Part shown: positions 11,192-22,900 of the stretch, piece after piece
How positions within the stretch are numbered: the first letter of the stretch is position 1
Layout of the letters: every line of letters begins with the position of its first letter
NCBI RefSeq assembly: GCF_004011695.2
Contig: NC_082420.1
Span: 496,001-560,000 of the forward strand
DNA length: 64,000 bases
Source of the DNA: Ascochyta rabiei
Lineage: Eukaryota > Ascomycota > Dothideomycetes > Pleosporales > Didymellaceae
Direction: 5' to 3'
Program-made: the position numbers and the translations under genes
Notes under the pieces: model-generated
What the model was told of the DNA's origin: nothing
Seen by the model: only the letters and a program-made list of their open reading frames with translations
Databases searched by the model: none

Positions 11192-13725
11192 TGCATGCAC
11201 CTGCTACGGATGCCACAACAGACACATTGGCAACGACGTCAGCAGAACAACCGCTCGGCGTCGTCTGCAAGTCTCTTCGCGCCACCCTCGAGCAGTCTCA
11301 CTGCGACAAAAGTCGATGCATCCATGACGCTACAAATCTTCTACCGTGTCCAGCACCGGGAGCCAGACATTACGATGAGGAAGGGCTCTGCTCTAACGCC
11401 AGAAATCTCATGTCTTGGAACCGAGGGGTTAGTCGAGCAAATTCTAGGAGTCAATCGAGATGCTCAGATCATCCGCTTGAGCCCAACGCCATACACATCT
11501 ATATCCGACAACCTGGGTACATGCCGACCTGCATGTCTTTCACGATCGCTAGGCTCAACAGCCGACGCCCAGAGGCGGGCATTGTTATTGAGTAGAAGAG
11601 ATCACGATGTATTCATCGCCCGGAACAGCCGCTGAGGCTTTTCAAGGCTTCGAGAACGTTCGCTTCCAATCGAGTGGTATCTCGGTGCCACAATGCTCAT
11701 AGCTACGGTGGACATGCACCTAACCATACGTCCCGAGATCAGTCAAGCCTCGAAACGGTTCGCAGTTGAAGACCTCCAACCAAGATGATTTCGATCTTTG
11801 TAAGGTGAATGGTATAGTTGTAGTCAGAGATGTGACGATTTCCGAAACTTGCCAAGGCTGCAATGCCCTTGAGGGCCGTGCAGATAACAATATCAGCTCC
11901 AGGGATGCATGCTGGTAAAATGGGAGCGGTGCGTATGCTACGGTGTCCGGCCAAAGTAGTGTACACTACTAAACCGATTCGATCGGGCCAGGTGCTACGC
12001 TGGTGCCATGTTAGCGTTCACTTGAACGCTTAGAAGTCATCCAAAGTCGGATTTTGCAGCGTTAGCCTCTTTCCTCTGTCTGGACGGAATGTGCACTACC
12101 TCGGCCAGATATCAAAGCAGGTTGTCATGCACCCAGGTCGACACAAGTGCAGACTCACCATCCAATTTGATCGCAGAAGCGTTGAAACCCTGATGATAAA
12201 TGCCTGCTGAATAAACAAGCCCCGCATCGTACCAAAGCTCTTCCGAGGTCCACGATACACGGAGCTGTCCGAGAAATCGTGTTGAGATGCAAACTCCAAT
12301 CGTCGCCGCCACACCTCTGGGGTGCATTGGCGTATCCCAGGCACTGGCCTTGCTTGCTTGGACCTTCCAGGTTCAGGGCTTGGTCGTTCCACCACGTGGT
12401 CTCGTGACGCTCAAGTTTGAAGCGGGCGGAATGCTTGGAACCAAGGGTTTCCGCCATCACATGCACAGTGTTCTTGGGTGTTTAGGTAATGGGGCCAGAA
12501 CGGATCGAACGCTGCCAATCTGAGTTTGGATTGGGTGCGGCTCGGCGTGATAGCAGAACTTTATCTCCAGACTACGTTTGGAGCCCTGGCGAACATTTGC
12601 TGCACGGCGTGCATCTGTGTTGCTGGGAGCTGTCCGTGAGGAGTCAAAACTCTATGCTGCTCAAGTTGAGGACTTCCGCACTGCGATCTTCGATTTTTCT
12701 TCTTCGTTCGGCACCCACAATGGTTGATGCTAGAATCTTCGGTCGTTCTTTCGGGATGCCCAGAAATGCCCAGCGACGAACCGTTGTACCCGCCCCGCGG
12801 CCTCGTCATCGTGAGCCCACACTTGGGAACTGTGCTGCATGCGAACAATCGTTGTAATCCATGTCTGCGCTCGGTCGAAGTCGTGCTCTTGTGTAAGCAA
12901 CACGTCGTGCTGCAGTCCTCGTGTCTCAGTGCTCGTGACTCACTCGGTGCGATGCTGTTCCCGAGATCGATAGTGCACCCGTATGGGAATATTAATAAAC
13001 CATCACGAAACACATGGGCAGGCTCGTAAACGCCGACGCACCGAAGTGCAGAACCGCTGCAGCCTCGCTCAACACCAGGCGTCAGCCCCTGCTCAACAGC
13101 CCACCATCGGTGATGACGGTGGAGTCTAGACTCCGCTCTCGACACACACTTGCCTGCTTGGCCACGCATGCGGTCTCGTTGTTGGGCAGGTGAGCGCTTG
13201 GCCGCTCCGCTGCCAGGGTGAAATTGGCTGGAAGCCTCTTGGTTGGCGACGAGCGGCCCCGCACTTGGTCACATCAGGCGCATCAGACAAGCATGCACAA
13301 GTTATCGCCGCGCGCGACGGTCGGATAGAACGGAGCTGGTGTGACTGTTCGCCACGCGTTCTGCGCTCGGTGCACGAATCAGCGCGGCGGCTCAACCGGC
13401 GGAGATAGCGAAGTCAGCCCGTCGCGATGGCTGCACGGCCTGATTGGCTGGGGATGCAGGGTGGCATTTGCTTTCAGCCTAGACTGGGTTGGTGCGATGG
13501 GGTTAGGGTTTTGTCTATCTTGGGTGCGGTAGGGGAGGGGATAGGCGTTTGCGATCGTGCATGGGGATGGGATTCTGAGGCCTTGATGGAGAGGTATATG
13601 TATGAGCCTGGTCCCCACCTAGAAGACATTCAGTATATATCACAGCTATCACAATACAATCAATACTCTACATTGACTGCCCATCTCTTCATCAGCGCTC
13701 GACATCAAAACAGCCTCACTGTCGA
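11192..13725. other. gene-free stretch, about 2.5 kb
   Basis: No coding region, tRNA or transposase remnant could be recognised. Several overlapping frames of 60-200 codons occur on both strands (longest 12561-13169, minus), but their composition is random and none resembles a known family. The stretch may contain decayed repeat DNA. Confidence 0.5.
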
Positions 13726-13956
13726 ATGTTCAGAATGTCTTGCCCAGCAACCCAATACGTCTACATCCCCAACCTAGTTGGCCGCCAGATGCTCCGCATT
13801 CCCCTCGAGCAAGTCGAGGCCGAGGAAATCACCTCCTTCTCGTCCAGCGTTTCTCAGTCGTCCAACGACTCCATCGAGACCGCACCGACGCATATCCGCG
13901 ACTCATCGCGCTCACCCAGCATATCCTCCGTCTCGTCCGTGGACGAGACCGAATGA
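13726..13956 (+). CDS. short Ser-rich protein, 76 aa
   Basis: Single-exon frame opening MFRMSCPATQYVYIP. The N-terminal half is well ordered in composition (VYIPNLVGRQMLRIPLEQVE) and the C-terminal half is Ser/Thr-rich and ends in an acidic tail, a layout common among small conserved fungal proteins. The start could instead be the second Met (13735). No family name is known to me. It is isolated in a gene-poor stretch, with a TATA-like TATATATC about 90 bp upstream (near 13632), and I see no signal peptide. Confidence 0.5.
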   Translation: MFRMSCPATQYVYIPNLVGRQMLRIPLEQVEAEEITSFSSSVSQSSNDSIETAPTHIRDSSRSPSISSVSSVDETE

Positions 13957-14318
13957 ACACGCTAGGATGGCGGGGGCACGCACAAGAAAAGCATCGAACG
14001 AAACAAGTTCACCGAAAAAAAAACCAAACTACCATGGTGGTTACAATAAGGCGCTGGAGAACTGCACTGGCAACTCGAGACGGGCGTCGTGGTCGAGCCT
14101 CCTCCTTCGAGGCTGACATCACACGGCGCCCGCCGACCCAAAGTACCGCGTACCAGGATTGAGGGGTGTTGCAAACGGAAGCAGCCAACAAGCAGCCTGG
14201 CGAAGCACATGGGTGCGGGGTTCCACAAAGGACTGCAGTCGGGGTCATGAGGTTATCAGTACCGATAAAAGAAGGTTTCGTGGGAGCACACAGATGGATG
14301 ATGGAGGGGAGAGTGCAT

Positions 14319-14352
14319 GGTTGGTTGGTTGGTTGGTTGGTTGGTTGGTTGG
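14319..14352. repeat. TTGG tetranucleotide tract
   Basis: About eight perfect TTGG units; a simple microsatellite in non-coding DNA. Confidence 0.9.
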
Positions 14353-14771
14353 CGGGCTTGAGGGGTGGAATAGTTTCGGTGATACCCATTTGATCTTTAC
14401 TACTTTTAACGATAATGCAATCACATCACTATCATATCACATCACATCACGATCATATCACATCATCGCGCATCTGCTCTCATGCTGTCGTGTTGTCGGC
14501 TGCTGGGTGAGGAGGAGCTTGACAGCTAGGGTGTCGGAGATGACTCGTCGCCGTGGTGGGCAGTCCGGTAGGACGGCACACATAACGTCTGATGTCTCGC
14601 GTGGCATTGTACCTCATGATCCTCCTGAAACACAACCTTACTCAACAGCCTCCATAAGCCTCAACAAGCTTTCTGTCACGGTCTCACCTTTCTTACTCCC
14701 TGTGGTTCGTCTCTGGTTTTACGGCGGTGTTGCAGGTATTCTGGGACAGCGGATAGTCCGTCCTACAGAAG

Positions 14772-15000
14772 GTGACGGCCGCGAATGAATCATTCATCTC
14801 CACCCTCGATCACCATGTTTTCAGTCTGATTATTAACGATCCACTGAATCCACGCATCCTTGAGGTCTTGTTATTGTGGTTGTGGTTGTTGGCTACAGTG
14901 ACGGCCGCGAATAAATCATTCACCTCCACCCTCAATCACCATGTTTTCAGTCTGATCATCAATGATCCAATGAACCCACGCATCCTTGAAGTCTTATTGT
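14772..15000. repeat. diverged tandem duplication, two about 105-bp copies
   Basis: Copy one is 14772-14877 and copy two 14898-15000, offset by 126 bp. Both start GTGACGGCCGCGAAT and share long identical blocks such as CACCATGTTTTCAGTCTGAT. The differences are almost all transitions (about eight) with one transversion and a 3-bp gap. Two of the changes are CA in copy two versus TA in copy one. Confidence 0.85.
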
Positions 15001-16510
15001 AGACTTGAGCGGCAGTGAATTCGTCGATTTTCATCGAAGATGGCACCAACGTTGCACGTAACACCGAAACCTCAGACAATCTGAGGTCTATACAGCGGAA
15101 TCCGGGGCATGTCTCTACTGGTATCAAGAATCGATCAGCTGATCGAGGAAAGCACAGCTAGCCGCTGTTCTTATAACTGGAACGCTTACTTCTCCGAGTG
15201 CCCATAGCCAAAGCTTCTTGCAAGGTGTTGATGACTGGTTGGCGAAATTAGATACTCGGTGCCTTTGCAGGTGCGCTACGTTGCAGAGTCTGATGTGGTT
15301 TGACTGTCCCTTTGCGAGTCGGTACCCTCAAGGATGAGATTGGTATAACGTTTGTCCAGGTCGTGTGTTTAGTGACTCTATTATCGCACCTTGCGATATA
15401 CAGACTGATCAGTCATGCGCTTGTCGAATGTGCCGGCGAGCACGACGTTTGGGGACGCTTGAAGCCACGAGATATATGACGACGCGGATCAACCATTGAG
15501 GCTTTTCTCCCACACAAGAAGAGGTAGAGCGTAGCGATTGTGTTTGTACGGAGGAAGTATTGTCAATCTACACTAATAGACCACTTCCTAAGAACACCCA
15601 GATGTGACTTTTCGCCCCTCTTATTGTCAAAAGGAGATTAACGGCCTGCGATTGTCCGAGTAGTCTCCGGCGTGAGGTGTTACAGGCCAGGAACTCGCAG
15701 GGTATGAGCCGTTGGGTACCTGGCATTGTGGAGAGCACTGGTTATGTGTTCCAATGGGTCACTGCTGTATTTCCTTGGCCGTCGTTTTACGAGTCAATAC
15801 GACATAGTGGCAATTTCTGAGAGCTGGCTGGTATGTGTGTTTGTCAGTTCAAACCCAGTTCTCAGCCGCACGTGATAACGGCCGTGTCCAATATTGAGGC
15901 CGACAAACCTCAGCCAAGCCATTGTCAGAACGTGCGGCTGAACTCGAAATAGGGATAGGGCCGAATGCAACGATATCGCAGCGCTCTTGGCTCATCTCTG
16001 TTGATCAGTGGATGGATTGTGCAACACGCCCTCGCTGATTTGTGTGATGCTGGCTTTGAACCGTTCATCAGTTTGCGTGCTGATTGCGATTGTCGAACGA
16101 GGGCGCATGATGACGTCAGCAACACTGTCGTTTCCCACGTGTCCACAATTCGTGATGATGACCGCGAGTTGCATGTTTCAATGATGTTCTGCTGCCATGA
16201 GAGTGGGCAATGCCATGTTTGGCAAGGGTTGATAATTCTTGGCTGAAGAGAATGAGGGAGCACCAGCGCACCAGCCTCAGGTCACACACGAATCCAAATG
16301 GCTGGAGACGGCGTGTGCTTAGTCTATGATATGCAGGGTCGACCTGTCACGCGGTATGACGACGAAAGGACATGGCTGTCAAGTGAGATCACGGTGTTGC
16401 AGGAAGCAAGTCTTCCTTCCGCGTGGTCCGCGGCAGAAGCCAACAACAGGGTTTTCGTGCTTGGCAGTCGGATATCGGAAGGGTAAGCAGATGCCCAGCC
16501 TGCAACTGCA

Positions 16511-16548
16511 GGAAAAGCGCTGGTGATGAGGAAAAGCGCTGGTGATGG
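16511..16548. repeat. 19-bp direct repeat, two copies
   Basis: GGAAAAGCGCTGGTGATG occurs twice back to back, differing only in the base that follows. Non-coding. Confidence 0.85.
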
Positions 16549-17406
16549 GGGTCGGGGAGGCTGGACGATGCTCTGGTGGGCGCTGTCAGTGTCAGTGTCG
16601 ACGTTGATGTGTGTTCGTCTGGATCTACGTGGCGGGGGAAGGCTGATGAGAACATCAGATGCGGTGTGCGAGGCTGGCGATGGGCCCAGACTGCAGATGA
16701 CAGCTCTACCTATTTTTTCTTTTCCCCATGTCGCAGAGTGGCAGGGTAGAGTGGAGATGGTGATGCGCCGAGAGTCGAGATCAAGCTTTTCAGGCCTACT
16801 ATTTTCGCCGCGTATCTGGGCAATAAAGATGACGCTCGCCGGAGTGCCCAGCTTCCCGCTTCCAGCTTCAGCAGTACGGTCCTTCTCGTCGTGATTGTAT
16901 TTTCGGGAACTTCTGGGTGTCTTCACCGAACGGCTGTCAGACCTTTGGCTAGCCTCCAGTATTTCAAAAACAAAGGGTCTCGACGACGGCGGCAAGGTCC
17001 CTTTTAGGATCTGAGGGTGAGGGCCGAATCAAGCCTTGGATATACCTGGAGATCTGCGTTGCCGTAATTAGATGCCTGTGCACGCTCGTTCCTGTCCCTA
17101 TTCGCCGTCACCGTGATGTTGACAAGAGCGCATGGAGCTGACGCGTTTCTTGGTCCCCCGTGGTGCTCCATCGAATGCGAGCCCACCCGTCTTCAGGACA
17201 CGCGTTTCAGCATGCGCCCGTCCAATCCATCGTCACCGCGGGCGCTCGCCCGGCTCAGCATTCAACTGTCATGACGTGCCCTTTGTCTGAGGGGCCGCCG
17301 ATGTCTTCCGCAGCTTCCACTCAACAAGCGCGCGACAGCCCAGGCGTGCGCCATGCGTCACTGCCAGCGGGCGCAGCTGCTAGCCTGCCGACGGTGTTTC
17401 ATTATT

Positions 17407-17495
17407 AGACTTTCCCTTTTCCCTTTTCCCTTTTCCCTTTTCCCTTTTCCCTTTTCGCTCTCCCTTTTCCCTTTTCCCTTTTCGCTCTCCCTTTG
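17407..17495. repeat. TTTTCCC heptanucleotide tandem repeat
   Basis: A CT-only tract of 7-bp TTTTCCC units interrupted twice by CGCTCTC. It lies about 200-290 bp upstream of the GH79 start codon, on the strand where fungal promoters often carry pyrimidine tracts. Confidence 0.85.
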
Positions 17496-17608
17496 CTCGC
17501 TGTAGACAAAAACAGTCCTGTCGCTTGTGCCTGTGTTGCTTCACGTGCCGTTTTCCGTTTCCCCCAGTTTTCCAGCAATTGTTGTTATTGACGGTAGCTG
17601 TTTGCGCG

Positions 17609-17687
17609 CATCTTCCCATCTTCCCATCTTCCCATCTTCCCATCTTCCCATCTTCCCGTCTTCCCGTCTTCTCGTCCTCCCGTCTTC
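17609..17687. repeat. CATCTTCC octanucleotide repeat just before the GH79 start
   Basis: About nine 8-bp units, the later ones drifting to CGTCTTCC, end roughly 10 bp before the ATG at 17697. The tract therefore makes up much of the 5' leader of the GH79 mRNA. Confidence 0.85.
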
Positions 17688-17696
17688 ACAGCCACC

Positions 17697-19497
17697 ATGC
17701 TGCGTTCGTTATCGGTGGCCGCCGACCTGGGCAACCTGGCCCTGTCCGTACTCTCGCTCTCACAGCTCGCCCTCGCTCAGTCATCGATATCGCTGTCGCC
17801 CTCCTCCAACGCCCCCGATGGCGCCTCCGATTACCTCGATGCGTCTTTTGCCGGGTTCGGCATCGAGCCCTCGAACCTGTTCTCCTTCACCGGCGGCGAC
17901 ACACCCAACCTGCTTTCCGTGAAGCTCCTACAGAACCTAGCAGACTACGCCGGTGCGCCGCCTCACATCCGGCTCGGAGGCAACACACAAGACTACATGC
18001 TGTATGATTCCGATTACAAAGACATTGCTTGGAAGAAGAACCCCAACTCTATGGCACAGGGCAACGTCGCCGCCGACTCGATGATCATTGGGCCTGGCTA
18101 CTTTGAGGCCCTCAATCGCTTTCCCAAAGACACCCCAGTCACCTACGGACTCAACCTGGCCTACATGGAGGACGACTGGGAGGACCGCATCGTGGCTGCT
18201 GCCCAGGGTGCCGTCTCGGGTATGACCAACGTCAAGCTGTACTCATTCGAGGTCGGCAACGAGCCCGACTTGTGGCTACAGAACACCTTCCGCACCGCGC
18301 CCTGGAATGGACAAACCTACACGACGCAGTTCCTCGACCGCGCCGAAGCCGTCTACACCCGTGTCCTGCAGCCAGCGGGCCTGCCGTCGTCCTTTTTCGA
18401 GCCCCCCGCGACTGCCTCCACCATCGGCACGACCTTTGAGATCTCACAGCTGGTGTCTGATGGCATGATGGAGGGTAGGAACGGTGACAACTACGTGACC
18501 GTGTGGAACCAGCACGACTACTTCTATTGTAAGTCGTCAGCCCGAGCCGTCGTCACACGGGCAGCCACGCTAACATGTTGCAGTCATTGGCGTTACACCG
18601 ACACCCATTACGCTCAACGATCTCATGCAATTCGACCAAACCAACACTCAATTCGCATACTGGGCGAAGCAGGTCAACATTGGCCTCAAGACTGGTCTGC
18701 CCTACGTTCTGCGCGAGATGAGCTCGATTGGGCCCATCGGTATGCCAGGAGTCAGTGACGCATTTGGTGCCTCCCTCTGGACCCTCAACTTCTTCCTCTA
18801 CGCTGCCTCTCTCGATATCTCGTCAGTACAGATGCACATGACCGACAACTCCAATGCAAGTGCCTGGCAACCCATCGAACTTTACGGCCGCGCGCCTTTC
18901 GTGCGTACACTGTACTATGCCCACGCCGCCATGGCGCAGATCGTCGGTAACGGCAACGGAACTACTCAGATTGCCAGTATGAGCACTAGCAATGTTGGTG
19001 CTTCGTACGACGGTCGAATTCGCGCATACTCCATGTACGCTCACGACAACCTGCAGGCTGTCATTCTCCTCAACGGCAAGCAAGCCAACGAGTCGCAGTC
19101 CAACAAGGGCAGCTTCAACTTCAACGTCAACTTTGGCTCCTCCAACGCAAACAAGGACATTTATCTTTCATACCTCACCGCCGATGGCGCCGACTCTCAA
19201 ACCGGAGCTACCTGGAACGGCATCGCTTACTCGGACACCACCGGCGAGGGTAGCATTGTGAACAGCACAGTCCACACCGTCACCACTGACGGTTCTGGCA
19301 AGGCCACCATTCCTGTACGCGACTCGCAAGCCGTTGTAGCCAACATCGGCTGGCAAATCGGCAGCACAGCAGTCTTGAAGGGTGATGGCAGTACAGCGAG
19401 GAAGAGTAACGCCAGCCCTCGCACCACTCCCACCAGTTTCGCCGCCGTGGCCGCCATGATCGCCACCACCTTCGCCCTCTTGGCCGTCAGCGTCTAA
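17697..19497 (+). CDS. GH79 family glycoside hydrolase, secreted, probably GPI-anchored
   Basis: Retaining glycosidase of family GH79 (beta-glucuronidase/heparanase-like), expected to act on glucuronic-acid-bearing polysaccharides such as arabinogalactan outside the cell. The exons are 17697-18528 and 18584-19497 (581 aa). The N-terminus is hydrophobic and ends ALAQSS, a plausible signal peptide. The acid/base Glu189 lies in SFEVGNEPDLW, and the likely nucleophile is Glu322 in YVLREMSSIG. HDYFYF spans the splice junction. The C-terminus ends in a Ser/Thr/Pro spacer followed by a hydrophobic tail (about residues 560-581), as in GPI-anchored wall enzymes. The start is supported by GCCACCATG context. 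CT-rich tandem repeats fill the upstream leader. XlnR, encoded 27 kb away, could regulate it, but that is only a guess. Confidence 0.92.
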
Positions 19498-19900
19498 ACC
19501 TATCCTTAGCTAATTCGAGACCGTTTCTTTTTCCCTTTTTCTTTTTTTTTCTTTTTCTTTTAGTTATTGCATGATTGGGTACAAGTCTCAAAGCATATGA
19601 CGGCGTTATTCGCATAAGAGAGCGTATTTGCATCTATCTATCTACTTTGCCAGACTCTGGTTTGGGCTGGAGGAATACTACCCATGACAGTACTTTTTCT
19701 TTGTCGTTCTCGCATAGAAGCTGGATGCTCGCCCATGGCGCAGCGTGTCATTGACGTATTTGGTTACACTCGGGTATATATATATATACATATACACGGA
19801 ATCACAACATGTTCACACACTCAAATGTACTGTTTGTCATGCCGTCGTGAAATTGTATCTGAAAAAAATTAAAAAATTTGATATGCTCACGATAGAGACC
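19498..19900. other. 3' intergenic, convergent genes
   Basis: Between the GH79 stop and the stop of the convergent vWA gene. It contains a T-rich run near 19526-19562 and a TATATATATA stretch near 19775. No gene was seen. Confidence 0.6.
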
Positions 19901-22900
19901 TCAACGCAAGATCCCATGAGACGCCCCTTCCATCAGCTCATACACAATCTTATGCTCCAGCCGATTCCTCGCAAAGTCATGACAGTAGACGGCGACATCG
20001 TCCGCACTCTTACCTTCCCCCCTCAACGCCGCCGCAAGCGCCTCGAAGAAACTCGGAAGCAGAGCCTCGACATCCCTCTCTGTGTGGGCGCTGAAGATGT
20101 CACCTCGCCCTTGCTGGCAAAGCCGGCTGCGCACTCCGTGGACAAACTCGGCACGGGCCGCTCCACCGCCTACAATGGCTCGTCTCGCGTCCCGTGTCTG
20201 CTCCGTCCACTCGCGCACAATGGTCATGTGGAGGTTTGTGTGGATCGACGAGGGCGGCTGTCCGGCAGCTGCGCGCTCCGGCAGTCCCGTGTCGGAGCGT
20301 TCGAAGCGCCCGCGTATACCGAAGACGTCGATGAGGTGCTTTGTGCGCGCTCGTCGGATGGCTTCTACGGCGTCGCTTGTGATTGCTTGGGGATGGAGGT
20401 TGTTGGCTTCGCAGAAGACCTGCCCGCAGCTAGCGGATCCGCAGCGTAGGACCGAGGCGCCAAAGGGATTGGCGAAGGGGATAACTGTCTTGTGTGAAAT
20501 TGCTTGTTCGGGGTCTATAAGGTCTGCGTCGTGTCTTGCGAATATGGAAAGGAGGATTTGCTGGTATGAGGATGTGGGGACAGTGAGGTTGGGGTCGAGG
20601 ACAGCAGGGGCGAGATGCTGGTCATGTCTCGTGCGCGTGAAGAAGGTCTGGGCTGTGCAGTGGCCGCGCTGCGTGAAGACGAGCCAAAAGAGGATGACCT
20701 GGATCTTGCGCATAATGACCGCATGGATTCCTGATCCTGGGTCACCGGGAGCAGAGCCCTGTCTCAAGCACACAGCCAGACGCTGCTTGAAGCTTTCGAC
20801 ATCATCGAGGATAGAAGCCTCGCCGCGATCAACAGGTACTAAAGGGCCGTTGAAGTCGCGGTAGATCAATTCGAGATATGTCTGCTTCCAGTGCTGAGGG
20901 TGGCTATCCTCGCTGGCAGACCTTTGCTGGAGGGTAGTGTGAAGGTCTGCGAGGTACTTCGAAACGACAGAGTGCAGCTCTTTGGTTGCTTTCAGTCGAT
21001 TGACAAGGTCCTCCGAGAAAGCACCTGTATACTGGCCAACAGCTAGTAGACTGCCGATACCAGCCACAGGGTAAGTAACGGCGAAGCTTGCCAGTCCGTT
21101 GCTCTCGAAGTCGTTCGCTACCCACGACAAAGCTTGGGGGAACCTGACCCATTCTCCAGTCTCATTGAAAGTCTCACGCGTGTACGTATTGTGAATGAGC
21201 TGACTGAGCATCCACTGGAACGTCTTACGTCGCTGCACAGCTTCAAAGTGCTCATCGGCAGATGCATGTGAAGCCTCCATGCCGGCTCCTGCCCAGGATT
21301 TCGTCTGCATAACCTTCTGAAGTATGGACATGAACAGCTGCGCAATCCCTGCAGCTCCAGTGGCCAACCTTGCAGTCAATGCTGAGTAAAGCTGGTCGTT
21401 GATATATTTTTTGTTACTTCCATCGTACTGGACAGCAGGGATGATTGCTGTCAATTTCTCTTTGTAAACGGACATGCCCTCAGGTCCAAGTATTGCGCAT
21501 TGGAAGCAAATGTTCTGACTTGAGACCAGGTTCACGTTCTTCAAAGAGGCTCCTGCGGCTAGCGGGAAATTGAGTGCAAAGTCGCTTGTGTTGTCTTCTT
21601 TGTTCTCAGGATCAGCCTCTTTGAAGCAGATCGACATAACCTCGTCGTCACCACAGCAGATGAGGCAGTACCCTTTGCATGATGGTGCATCAAAGTCTAG
21701 ATTCGCCATGTCAACTGCAGGGGTAGAGTTGACGACTTCGGCGCGCCGAGCCCGGTTGCTTCTCCGACTTATAATATCTGCATTGTAGCTGGCAGCTTCC
21801 AGGGATGCAAGTGATCTGAGGGCTGCATCTACAGATTGGTTCCGTTTCCTCAAAGCTTGTTCGGTGATTGAACCAGCAAAGTCTGTGATTCTCTTCTGGT
21901 AGTCGCGACGATTTGCAGTGTGAGCTTCTCGCAACCGGACCTGTAAGTGCTTACGGTCCTCGTCACTCGTCGCTGCGTCTGCCATCTTGGCGATGATGAC
22001 TGCTGCGCCGTGTCGATCCTCAAGCTTTGGAGCCACTTGCTCTACTTTCTGTGACTGGAAAAATGCGCGTAGCTCGGGGATGCGTCGTCGGGTCTTGCAA
22101 GCAATAGCAAGAGCGTCGAAGGCCTCTTCGGCCAAAAGGTTCGCCGCGTCAGTATCTGAAAGGAATCCAGATCCAAGGAGGGACTCAAGGTTGACTCTCA
22201 CAGGACCGTCATGCTGCCCTTCCCATGTCGAACCTAGGCTAACCCCACCGGTGCTTTCTTCTCGCGTCTCCGACTTGACGACATTGATGTTGTTCTTCTT
22301 ACAATGCGTGAAGAACTCGACCTCGGTTTCAAAAACAGGCAGGTCGACCCAGCTGGCCAGATCCCGTGCCGCTGCAGAGCCTCCCAGTTCAGTGAAGCAT
22401 CCTTTGGCTGCGATGACGTAGATCTTGCCGGTTTGCGTTTCTTTGAACAAGATCAAAGTATCATGCGAGCTAGCGAAGAATGAGATGCCAACACTGATAT
22501 TTGCTGTCCCTGGAGAGCTGCCACGCGATCCAGTAATGACAAAAACAAGGGGCACGTTAAGAACCTCGGATTCGTGAGCAAGGTCTGCGAGTCGGTGAAC
22601 ATCTGCGTCCCAGATTTCGCCATCTGTAAGTAGGAACCAGACATCTGCCTTCCTGATGGTTTTCAAGGCTGCTACATTCCCGAGAATCTTGCTCGGTTGG
22701 GTACCGCCGTGACCAGAAGTCCAGTTGACTGAGTTGAACCGGGTACCAGGAGTGTCGCAATTCGAGCCCCACAGAGAGATGGCATCCGCAACGTTGCTGT
22801 GACTTTCGCGGAAGGCATCAACGAAGGCGCGTTCTTGACGGAGCACAGCGCCTGCCGTTGACCCAGAATCGTCGACTGCGAAGAACTTGCGACTTCCCAG

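Larger units (their letters stand above)
13957..17696. other. gene-free, repeat-bearing stretch, about 3.7 kb
   Basis: No convincing gene. It holds a TTGG tract, TCACATCA-like repeats near 14410-14465, a diverged 126-bp-spaced duplication, a 19-bp direct repeat at 16511 and pyrimidine-rich tandem repeats before the GH79 gene. A 223-codon minus-strand frame (16324-16995) has no family character. Confidence 0.55.

Noticed and set aside
12561..13169. 202-codon minus-strand frame
   Set aside because: Cys/Arg/His-rich without pattern, typical of a chance frame; nothing supports translation.
16324..16995. 223-codon minus-strand frame in the gene-poor stretch
   Set aside because: Composition is random Ser/Pro/Arg, it has no neighbouring exons or family resemblance, and it spans a 19-bp direct repeat.
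19745..20864. Plus-strand frames of 234 and 260 codons opposite the vWA gene
   Set aside because: Shadows of the vWA reading frame; they overlap each other and show no domain.
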